NCBI GenBank assembly: GCA_021904315.1
Contig: CM038907.1
Span: 22,389,223 to 22,453,222 of the forward strand
DNA: 64,000 nucleotides
Reading direction: 5' to 3'
DNA from: Sphagnum magellanicum
Taxonomy: Eukaryota; Streptophyta; Sphagnopsida; Sphagnales; Sphagnaceae
In this document: positions 48,438-57,998 of the stretch, one piece after another
Position numbering within the stretch: the first letter of the stretch is position 1
How the letters are laid out: each line of letters starts with the position of its first letter
The notes under the pieces: model-generated
The model's input: only the letters and a program-made list of their open reading frames with translations
Database searches by the model: none
Told to the model about the DNA's origin: nothing
Made by a program: the position numbers and the translations under genes

Positions 48438-49009
48438 ATGAAGCTGCTTCCATTGTCTTGAAAGGGCAGGTGAAGATGATAACCGAGATCCCAGAAAAGA
48501 AGGGTATCGAGATTCCTTCCTCTCCAGGTGCGCTGCAAGCTGCACAAGCACAGATCATGATTCATCACCACACATTGTACTCTGATTTTTCCATGAACTG
48601 TTGTTTGTATAAGAAAGGAATTGCCTGATGATTTCAAGATCTCTGTCATCATGCGTTCAACCAAGAAAAATTGCAAAGCAAACACCAATCCTAGTTTGCC
48701 TGCATGGGCAACAATGGCTTCCCAATGTGCAGTAATGGTAGACACTTTGTACCCTTGAAACTTCTACTCTAACCACCAAGAAGATGCCAAAAGAGAGAGA
48801 GAGAGAGAGAGTTTGATCATTTGTTTCTGTGTTGAGTTTCAGAAAATTCTTTTCCAGTGCATCATCAATCTCATCAATCTCAACATGATTTGATACTCAA
48901 AAAAGTGCTTACAAAAAACCAGAACATCCAAATGTCCAATTTCAAATCTGAAAAAGGTTGCTCATCTAACTTTGCCATGAATACTACTACAACCTGGGTG
49001 ATCACTGGA

Positions 49010-49325
49010 AAATCAACTAAACATTAGCCGAGAATTGTGTGCAGGAGAATCATGTTTTGTGGTTTTCCAGAGAGAAAATTGATGTTGTGCAAATCAGATC
49101 AAAAAATCAACTAAGAATTAGCAGGGAGAGTTGTGGGTGGGAGGGAGAAATGATGTTTCATGTTTTGCAAGAGAGACAATTATTGATGTGCAAATCGGAG
49201 CAAAGCCAGAACTAAACAAACATTAGCACAGAGAGACAGAGAGACAGAGAGAGTTGTGGGTGGGAGGGAGAAATCCTGTTTTCTGTTTTGCAAGAGAGAA
49301 ATCGATGTTACAGTGCAAATTGGAT
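49010..49325 (+). repeat. ~105-bp tandem repeat, 3 copies
   Basis: Each unit has AACTAA..ATTAGC, then GAGAGTTGTGGGTGGGAGGG, AGAAAT..TGTTT and TTTTGCAAGAGAGA..AAT, ending in GTGCAAAT(C/T)(G/A)GA.CAA. The third copy is interrupted by a GACAGAGA microsatellite. Confidence 0.75.
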
Positions 49326-49701
49326 CAACCCACCCAAAAGGATTGGGAGAAGAAGAGAGAGAGAAGAGAGATTAACAAGACATACAAAGGAAGAATTCGT
49401 GCCAAGAATCTGGAAATGCTCACAGGTCCTTGTTGTCTCTTTGAAGCTTATTGTAATCCTATTACAGAATACTTGCTGAAGGTTTTCTTGTTGAGTTCTT
49501 GTTCTGCAAAGTTTGCAGAGACAGAGACAGACAGACAGAGAGAGAGAGACACACACACACACAGAGGGGGGAGGAGATTGTGGTTGCTGGAATCCAAAAG
49601 GGGTTGGAGACAAAACAGTAGAATGGAGACTGGAATGCTTGTTGCGTGTTGCAAGATGTTGGAGGATAGAGAGGGGATTGGATTCATTGTAGTTGCGTCA
49701 A

Positions 49702-50202
49702 TCAATCCCGCAAGAAGAAGGAGATGGGAGAGACAAAAGGAAACAGTACCAAGGAGACGGGAATCCCACTCTTCTGGCCTGTTGCCTCTTTGAAAGCATA
49801 GTATGTCATCTTGAGCGAGGAAACGTTGTCGAATTTGTTGGGCGAGTTTGGTGTGGTTGCTGCATCTCCTCCTCCTCCTCCTCCTCCTCCTCCTCCCCAA
49901 AAATCCCTGCTTGTGGTCTCGGAAGTGGATTCAAACACATCCTTCAAGTCTTGGCCGTCATCCCCACCATCGTTGCTAGTTGCACTGGAGCCGGCTTTTT
50001 CCACCATCATCATGGTAGGTGTAAACAGCATCTCTTCTCTTCCTTCCACTGCATCCAGCTCGCTTACGAAATTGGCGATCTCTTTCTCTACGTCTATGTG
50101 CGGATTGATGTCGGGAAAGGAAACCGCATCATCTCCACTGCTGCCAGAATCTGCTGCTGGGAAAGATGGTGGGAATTCCGAGTTTTGCTGAACCTCTGTC
50201 AT
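49702..50202 (-). CDS. Hypothetical acidic protein (tentative)
   Basis: From ATG 50202 the frame is open for about 167 codons to 49702. It begins MTEVQQNSEFPPSFPAADSG and continues with INPHIDVEKEIANFVSELDA, then a Gly run encoded by the GGA repeat, then NSPNKFDNVSSLKMTYYAF. Composition is Ser/Asp/Glu-rich and looks disordered. The segment before the Gly run reads like a real plant protein. The part after about residue 140 (hydrophobic VSLVLFPFVSP) does not, so an unseen splice donor is possible. No family is recognised and a chance ORF cannot be excluded. Confidence 0.3.
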   Translation of the reverse strand: MTEVQQNSEFPPSFPAADSGSSGDDAVSFPDINPHIDVEKEIANFVSELDAVEGREEMLFTPTMMMVEKAGSSATSNDGGDDGQDLKDVFESTSETTSRDFWGGGGGGGGGGDAATTPNSPNKFDNVSSLKMTYYAFKEATGQKSGIPVSLVLFPFVSPISFFLRD

Positions 50203-51676
50203 CTGGTATCGTCGTCCCTTTCTCACTTGTCTTTTTGCAAACTTTTCTCTCGACAGATCCTAAATCCTCAGCTCAAGCATCATGTCCACAACAACAACAA
50301 CAACAACAACAACAAATGCTCGTCTTCTTCTTCTGCTCAAGAGTGTCTCTCTCTTTTGTTCCAAAACCTGGAAGAAACTCATTGAAAATCCAGTGTGCGA
50401 GCAAGCAGAAATGCTAGCATATCTGATTCCGCGCTCTGTGTGTGTGTGTGTTCTTCTCATGCAAATACTTTCGGCAGGGATTTTGTTTCCGAGAATGCAT
50501 GCATGCAGTCTAGTCTCTCTGCTCCCGCATGGTGGGTGTTACAAGGATCCTTGGAACTTCAAACCCTGAGTGTACGATGATGTCATGGATTGAGCTTCTT
50601 CACTGGTGTTTCAGATTTGTTGCAAATGCCGCTGCAGCAGGTCTGCCAGCGTCTTCTTGCACTACTATCATGTCGGCAACTTCTCCTGATCCTGGGCTGC
50701 ATCATCATCATCAACATCATCATGGTTTTGGGTTGCCGCATTTGTTGTACCCTACTTGCTACTTCCCCACGAAAGACTTCTCCAACCTTGCAGCAATTAT
50801 TACAAGTAGTTTCGGATCATTCTCCTCCTCGCCGCCTTTTCTCCACAGGGAGAGAGAGAGAGAGAGAGAGGCATACATGAGAAAATTGTTGTAGGCTTTG
50901 CTTTTTTCTTCATGGGTGAAGAAGAGAAATCTCTTTTCCACTTCTTTTGCTGCAGCAGGAGGAGCAACAGAAGATAACAGAACAGAACAGAACAGAGGTC
51001 GATCTTGGAGACAACAAGTTGAACAGGAAAAAAAAGAAAAAAACTGTTGAAGACGAAGAAGAATCTGACGCTGAACAGGAGGAGTAGGAGGAGCAGCAGC
51101 AGCAGCAGCAAAACGACGACGACGACGACGACACCCACTACTAACTAGCGCAACAAAAAAAAGGGCGAAGCTTTTGGGAAGAAGGAAGGAGAAGAGAGAG
51201 CCTTGGCGGTTAGATTTGGGGCTGCTTGCTGCTGTAGTGCAGCACACCATTTCCATCCACGTTGACAAAACAAAAGGGAAATTCCCAAACCGGAACTGTT
51301 GAAGCAACGGGATCTCGCTCCTCGTCTGGTACGGTGATACCATTCGCGTGCTTCACGCGACATTCAACAACATCATCAAAATCCCACTACAACTTCTTCC
51401 TTCCTTCCTTCCTTCCTTTCTTCCTTCTTCTTCCTTCTGTCTTCTTCTTCTTTCCATGAATCGACCACAGCCCATTAGCTTCAAACAAAACTCGCGTGAG
51501 ATTCTTCCATCTCTTCACGATTCTTCAATCTTGTCCTGGTTTCCGTGGTTTGCAACTAGATGATCAGGGTTGAACAAAAGAGAACTCTCCATTTCTCCGC
51601 ACTTAACAAAAATATTTTCTTGCAGTTTTTTTCTCTCACCCCATCATATTTCTCAGTCATGATTTGGGGTGAGCAA

Positions 51677-52117
51677 GAGCTGCAATGCAACAAATCATGT
51701 CCAAATTTGTTGCATTACAGCTCTCAGCCATGTTGGGTGGGTTCCATGATATCCCAGTAAGTACGAGCACATGTTGATTCTCCATGCCATTTGGTGCATT
51801 GAAGCTCAGCTCGTGATAGGGTTTAAATAATAACATCCCTGTTATGAGCACATCTTGATTCTTCGAGAAATTTGTTGTTGCATAGAATCATGGGCTGAAA
51901 TATGGGAATATCATCATTTGTTGTTGCATACAATCATGGGCTGAAATCTGGGATATCATCATCAACCCGTCATTCATTGGTTCATGACGGAGGAGCTTCC
52001 TTGCAACAAACAAATTGCTCCATCTTATCAGGTTATGTGGATGGATCTTCATGCAATTTGTTTGTTGCAAGGAAGCTCCTCTGTTATGAACCACAATGGG
52101 TTCGATGATGATATCCC
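51677..52117 (+). repeat. Nested foldback: two inverted repeats plus direct repeats
   Basis: Hairpin 1 pairs 51677-51695 with 51705-51723 (18 of 19 bp, 9-nt loop). Hairpin 2 has arms of roughly 70 bp, about 51951-52018 with 52050-52117. It includes a perfect GAGGAGCTTCCTTGCAACAA plus ACAAATTGC core and GGGATATCATCATC outer ends. A 44-bp direct repeat (TTGTTGTTGCATA.AATCATG) lies at about 51866-51960, and GAGCACATCTTGATTCT-type motifs recur three times around it. It looks like a foldback element, or a source of hairpin RNA. Confidence 0.7.
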
Positions 52118-54584
52118 TGTTACAGCACATCTTGATTGTGACTGTGAGAAGCTGAAAGGCATAAGAAGACTAGCTTGAAAAATTGTGGACAAAATTTTGA
52201 ACTGTTTGTACACTCAATTGCAAAGATTTGCTGTAGTGGGACAATTCGTACCACAAAGTAAAACTCTCATGAGAATTGACAAATTTCATACCCAAGGAAC
52301 AAGGAATGTACAAATGGTGTTGCGACTACTACTGAATGCCATACATCATATGGATGTACTCAGATTCCTCGGCCTGTTGTCTAACAATCAATCTGCAATG
52401 AAGAACTTACCTTGCCTGTAAGGGAGGGTTAGGAGATTGAAGAGACCAATCAGTTACAAGCATTTCAATTTATCCACAGAATCGGCAGTGCATGGATTGG
52501 TTTGCTGCCTTTCTGGTGCCTCTGGAGAATTGACTCGTGATATGACCACTTTCTCTTTGTTGCAACTTTCAGCATCTGGGCTTCCTGTGCTGCTTCCATC
52601 TGCAAAAGCCAAGCTTAAATCTTTGTCTGTCTTGCCCTTCCATACCCATGGTGGATTTAAGCACTGGATTAGTAGAGGGTACAATACGGTCATGACTTTG
52701 TTAAGATATACTGGAACAATTTTCATTGTGGCCATTTGCTCTGTGATGGTTGATGCTAGGTATGGATCAGGTGCTACATTGTGCTGTTGCAGTTGCTGCC
52801 ACAAAGATTGCAGATCTTGCACCAGATGAGTTCATTGCAGCTGTAGCAGTTGCCAAAAAGGTCGCAGATCTTTCACCTGATGAATTTGTTGTAGCCATTG
52901 CGGTTAAAACAATGACTACAGATCTTCCACCTGACAAGTTTCACCTTCTGATACAGAGATCGACCTAGGCACCACAGAAGTGGGGCTTATGGGCAGCAAA
53001 TCAAGGAGCTCGAGCAAATAATATCCATGACTAGATGTTTCTTCTGAGTTGATCCTTTCACAGAGGTGCACTTCCTGCTTGATACATGTGTCAGTCAAGT
53101 GATTGTGGAAACAGAAAGTTGATTTCTGCACAGCATGTGCTGCAACACCCACATCCCAGAAGAAGGTATCAATCAGATAATGTGTGATAGCAAGGTATCC
53201 ATCTGACTACAGTGTCTGACTAGTTTGAAATTTGGGTTGAGCACCTGTCCCCAGGATCCCAACCTCTTAAGGAAATTCATAAGACTGATTTCTACTCCTA
53301 TTGTTCTTTCTCTTCCCTCCTTCCCTACAGGTGTCCTAAAAAATAGAGCAGCTTGGTGCCCCACAAAAAATCAAGAGATAATTTCAAGGTAATTATGGTC
53401 TGATACTTTTTGAGTGATACGAGGTTTTTGGCTCAATGTCTTGTATCAAGACATCCAACATTTCTCTGGTGATGTGCGCTACCAGGTATGAGATATGTTT
53501 TGATTCAGTTATCATGCAAGGTCCTTTTGTTTTTGTTTCAAGGAGTCTGAAGCAAAGCTTCTTCTCTTACTGTAGATCCACAATGCATTCGAGTCATAAA
53601 TAAATAGATCTTTCAGTTTCCCATTCTGAGATGAATAGGTCTTTCATTTTCCCTACCTGAGAGGGTCTGATTCTCTAAGGGTTGCCTAAATCAAAGAATG
53701 GTTCCTCCACAAAGAGCGGTTCCACAGTGTGAATTGCACCTGCAAGTCTATCCTTGTACACAATCTGTGCATTCACCCAGCACCTAAGATAGAGCTACAT
53801 CAAAAGACAGCTTATCTCTCTGCAAGAGACCAGTAGTTATCATGTTCCTACATACCTGACGAAACCAAGATGCTTACCATGATTGAGGCACTTTGAACTT
53901 GGGAGGCAGGTTTGTGACAATTGTAGCTTGATAAGGTCACACTCCACATGCCAGAGGACACAATCACATGGCATCCTCCTTAGTATGTATGGCCTGTACA
54001 CTAGACAGAAGAAAAGTGATGGGGCAAACATCAGCACACTTTAGTATTCTTCAAATGGGGCATCCACAAGGATGTAAACAGCTGAGACAAACAGTCTTCA
54101 AGAGATCAGGGCAGTGAGAATTCAGAGCTTAAGAAGCCTGGCAATGGTTGAATTGATCTCTATGCCTAATCTCTACTCTTCTACTCTAAAGTATTGATGG
54201 GACCTTGCAAAAGTGAAACCTAAAACAGCCTTCACCCTCATGAGAAATAATCATTTTCATTCATCCTAAACTTCATCAAAATCTCTGGTTTGGCTGACAC
54301 TGATACTGCAGACAGTGTTGAAACAGTGCATGCAAGAAGAGGAGATCCACAGAAATGTTCAGAAGAAGATCAGATGATGCCTAGAGTTTCCTCCATAAGT
54401 GAAGCAATCTATGCACAATAAATATTGACAAACTATCTTTCATAAGAATAGAGAAATCTCCACTCTCACGATGAAGAAGAAACAGCAAGGCTTAACACTT
54501 CCTCAGGAAGCCACAGAAAGAACCAAACAAGGGGAGACAAAAAACAAACAAAAAACGAAAACACACACTGGTATGAACAAAAGT
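52118..54584. other. Intergenic, no firm gene
   Basis: An in-frame repeat segment at 52756-52950 is described separately. The rest shows only short frames without family similarity. Confidence 0.4.
52756..52968 (+). CDS. Short repeat-coding ORF or exon of unknown function
   Basis: The frame from ATG near 52753-52762 encodes three consecutive units of 18-19 residues: AVAVAATKIADLAPDEFIA, AVAVAKKVADLSPDEFVV and AIAVKTMTTDLPPDKF. The third codon positions vary while the protein repeat is kept, which hints at coding constraint. No start context, partner exon or family could be identified, so it may be a chance tandem repeat. Confidence 0.25.
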   Translation, partial: LGMDQVLHCAVAVAATKIADLAPDEFIAAVAVAKKVADLSPDEFVVAIAVKTMTTDLPPDKFHLLIQRST

Positions 54585-54800
54585 GCCAGTCTCACACCTG
54601 TTCAGGGACCATCAACAGTAGTATGTATGATAGTGACTTAAGTATCACAACTTCCCCACTGACTTCATCAGCTCCCTACAGTGGGTAAAGGCCGGTGACA
54701 AGCACCATCCTACGAACTGAGTTTCTGCTGCAATTCCGGAAGCAACGGGAAGACCCAGCCATACTACTGGCTAGCAACAGACCCCACAACAAAGACCAGA
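54585..54800 (+). repeat. Dispersed repeat copy
   Basis: Contains GTCTCACACCTGTTCAGG, CACTGACTTCATCAGCTCCC, a GTGGGT block and GGGAAGACCCAG, in the same order as in the copies at 56.8-57.1 kb and 62 kb. Confidence 0.7.
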
Positions 54801-54884
54801 CAAAGAAACAAAGAAAGACAGAAAGGGAAAAGAACAGGGAAAGACTAAGAACAAGAACAAGTGGGCTTACAGGAAGCTCCCCAC

Positions 54885-56009
54885 TTACATGACCCGAAGC
54901 AAAATCATACTGAAAATGCCAAAAGTGGAAATTCCAAACAGGAATTCTTCTTTAAGAACCAACCCTCTAGTTCTCTTTAGAAGAACTTTTAAAGGATAGC
55001 CTTTTGCCTTCAGAAAGACAATAAGACTGACCATCTGGAAGACAAAAAACTTCTTACAACTACAAAGTCTCAAGAATCTGTAAAATTGACTATTGAGAAC
55101 CCCCAGCTTTGCAGTCATTGAGATATTGGAATGAACATGAGGCATTCTAATCATTTCAATACCTGCATACTCTGGTTGAGAGCGCTTGTCAAAAATATCA
55201 CAGGATAAACCTTGAGGACTCTGTCTCACAGTTAGATCCAAGAAATTACAAGAGAAGCCTCTAGATGTACAATTCAACTCACAAGAGGTTTTTGGGTATA
55301 TGCCGCTACCAAAAGAGTCTTGGTTAAGGTACATGAAGTTCTCAAAACCTGGATAATCAGGAACAAAAAGATCATCCACAAACCTACGAACCAAGGACAA
55401 ACTATGAAGCACAACAGGACATGTGTTACTCTTCAAGAGACGCTTAATGAAATCAAACTCATAGGTGAAAAGATAGAAATTAGCCAAATAGACCGCACAA
55501 TTTGTACCCATGGGGATACCAATGCATTGTCTATAAACACCCTGACCAAAACAAAGAAACAAATTGTCTAATAAGAAATCCAGCCAAGAGATCAAATCTG
55601 AAGCCTCCGCAACTTTGAAGCTATGAAGATTTTCAAACAAATTGATCTCTGCTTTATTTTTCAGCCACAAAAACCTAAAGTTCAAAGCTGTTTTTTGAAC
55701 CATCAAAAACTTAAAACGATGAAGCTTCAGCATCTGATTAAACACTTTATTTATCAGAACTCTCATACGGGCTTTTAGATCCACTAGGTCAATTTTAGTG
55801 TATAGAGTTGAGAAATCAAAAGACGGCAACAGAAGTGGGGAAGCTATATCAATTTCAGATCTCGAACGATTAAGATTATTTATTAGCTCCACCACTCCTG
55901 TAGAGTCATTGAGAATCCAACTACTATCACAAGGAACATCTGCTTTTTTGAGTTTAGACACCCAAAGAACATTAACCGTAGGACACATAGGAAACATAAA
56001 TATTGACAA
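54885..56009 (-). mobile_element. Penelope-like reverse-transcriptase ORF, open for 374 codons
   Basis: One uninterrupted minus-strand frame carries reverse-transcriptase motifs in the right order. Motif A region: PSFDFSTLYTKI. Then SDLISWLDFLLDNLFLCFG. Motif B: YRQCIGIPMGTNCAVYLANF. Motif C: RRFVDDLF. Downstream are FLDLTV, then IFDKRSQPEYAGI and RFLRLCS. The GIPMGTNCA...YE.DFI...RF(V/I)DDL pattern is typical of Penelope-like elements rather than LINE or LTR enzymes. No GIY-YIG endonuclease was seen downstream. The first ATG in frame (near 56000) precedes a plausible N-terminus, but the element's ends were not identified. The lack of stops over 1.1 kb in an otherwise decayed neighbourhood suggests recent insertion or selection. 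Confidence 0.75.
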
Positions 56010-56829
56010 ACAAAGAGTTTTAGCTTATCAAGAGTGATATAGCTCTAGCTGGTTATGTGGACTTCTAACCAAGGACTTATACTGGTTCCTGAGGCCAAGT
56101 TCCAGCAATATTTTGTTTTAAGACCATGGAGGTACTCAACCTGGATTGCTCATACTACATACACTGTGATGACATGCCACTAACATCCAGAAGTAAAACC
56201 TCTCTAATAGCATGCTAATTAGCATCATGACCTTCCTACTTTGCAGAGTAGCAGTTCAGAGCTAAGGACTAGCATGTGACATTAAACTAACCTAATGTGG
56301 GCTGCAACATTGACCTGTTTCATCATCATGACTGCCAGCTTGGTTACAAAGAAAAAAACTCCTTCAAGAGTAACTTTGCCCCTCTTGTACTGTTGCCATC
56401 ATGAAGTACAGTGTAAGGCTGAGTACCTGGGGTGCTTAGCATTGGCCCAGCTCTTGCACATTTCTGTCATTCATGGAGGAGGTGTTGGGGGAGATGATGT
56501 ATTCCTTTGATCTGCTGCCCATTTGTAGCCATACTGGGCTAGTGAATGAAAAGCTTTGGTGGGGTCACTGTAGCATATCTGCAAGAGTGGCACCAGCATG
56601 AGTGACCACCAACTTGGCTACACTGGCAGCCTGCAGCACAAAGGACTATGAACCTGATTATAGACCTAACATGGATCACCTGAACTGCTGTTTGCAGAGT
56701 TCACATGGGGATGCTCAAACAAATGAACCCTATAATCATACAGGATAACTTGATGAGGTTCAATAAACTCATGTCTATGAGATTGCAGAGAAATCTCCAC
56801 AACACTTTGAACATAACACAACAGAGAGT

Positions 56830-57090
56830 GAGGTCATAACCTTATGAGAGTTCCTCACAAAGTCCCAGACCTTCATCTTTGTCATGAACAGCAGTGACAA
56901 GCTGCCCTAACTACCCACTGACTTCATCAGCCCCCCATAGTGGGTGACAAGTACATAATAATCTGCCAAAAATTTTGGGCAAATCATTATGCAAACATCC
57001 ACATCCTGAGTTTTCTGTCACATTTCCAGAAGTGATGGGAAGACCCAGTCATAATGTTGGCTGGCACTCAGGAGACATATATTCAATACT
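56830..57090 (+). repeat. Dispersed repeat copy, longest seen
   Basis: It runs from GGTCATAACC through CACTGACTTCATCAGC, ACAAGTACATAATAATCTGC, TTTTGGGCAAA and CATTTCCAGAAG to GGGAAGACCCAG. The copy at 61985-62185 shares most blocks. Terminal inverted repeats or a tail were not identified, so the class (SINE or MITE) is open. Confidence 0.7.
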
Positions 57091-57537
57091 CACAACATAC
57101 TCTGTTTCAACTTGCCAACATGGCATTAAAAGATGACCAACATATAAGCTTGGCTTGAAGGTGAGTAGACCCAGAGGTGTTCAAGACAAAACACAGCTGA
57201 TTCATAAAAGGAAATCTGTATTTAACAAGTGCTGAGTAACAGTTCTAGTTGACAGATTCAAAACTCCAGCTCTACCAACTGAAATTATTAAGCCTACCTA
57301 CTTAACGTCCTAACTATAGAGACTGCGCTGAACTCAAAAATCCTTTTAATTACAATGAAGCCAGTCAGCCACCCAACTTCACCTGCACACATTTCAAAGA
57401 GCTCTATCAGTCAACAGACTTCTTAGATCACAGTAAAGATAGGATACTGGCAACAACATGCGTAGTACTTAAAACAAGAGTTTTGTGCATCAAAATTGGT
57501 GGAAAAAACTGAGCTGGCAGCTTTGTTTACTCCGTCA

Positions 57538-57600
57538 AATGTACAGCCTAGTGGTTAGGGCCCACAATCACCTGGTAGGTGGTTGCAGGCTCAAACCACC
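57538..57600 (+). mobile_element. tRNA-derived SINE head (candidate)
   Basis: A box A-like CAGCCTAGTGGTTAGGG (57544-57560) is followed about 25 bp later by a box B-like GGTTGCAGGCTCAAACC (57581-57597). Spacing fits a tRNA-related RNA polymerase III promoter. Box B deviates from GGTTCGANNCC and no full tRNA fold is possible, so it is a SINE remnant at best. Confidence 0.35.
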
Positions 57601-57998
57601 AGTAGGTATGCTCAGTGTACCCTGCAGTGGCCAACCAGTCACAACGTGGTACTGGAGTCAACAGCCAGTCAAGGGAATTACAGTAGTGAGACTTGGCAAA
57701 GATATTGCCCAATCAAAGTGGTTGGAAATGCCCACATTCAAAAAGGTGGAGATGGAGCTACTAAGGGTAAAACAGCACACTGTCATACTTGGCAGCCACA
57801 TGCTGCTCTTTTTAGTCTTCAGCATGCTTGTCTTCTGCCAGTGGTTCATCAGATGGGGAAGATACAGTGAACAGTAGAAGAGAAGCATGTACCCAGTGGG
57901 TGAATGTCATCAAAGCATCTGGAGACACAAGACAATGCTCACCTCTCATGATGAATGTCCATCAGCTCAATGGTTAGACCAAGTTATGCAAAATTGGA

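Larger units (their letters stand above)
48438..51640. other. Repeat-rich, gene-poor stretch
   Basis: Microsatellites are frequent: (GA)n 48791-48811 and 50848-50869, (CTC)n 49865-49896, (CAA)n 50287-50315, TTCC-rich 51393-51425. A 120-bp tandem array lies at 49010-49325. Apart from the tentative ORF at 49702-50202, no gene was supported. Confidence 0.5.
56010..57998. other. Intergenic with repeats
   Basis: It contains the dispersed repeat copy at 56830-57090 and a tRNA-like SINE head at 57538-57600. No gene was supported; the ORFs at 57.5-57.9 kb are on repeat-like sequence. Confidence 0.45.

Noticed and set aside
48428-48745. Open frames on both strands downstream of the tandem array
   Set aside because: Neither shows a family or a consistent exon structure.
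50759-51343. Long minus-strand frame (194 codons)
   Set aside because: It consists largely of translated GA and CAG/ACG microsatellites; no conserved block.
52454-52822. Minus-strand frame of 122 codons opposite the repeat ORF
   Set aside because: No family similarity, and it overlaps the plus-strand repeat; probably chance.
57541-57600. A functional tRNA gene
   Set aside because: Box A-like and box B-like sequences occur, but no cloverleaf, acceptor stem or anticodon arm can be formed.
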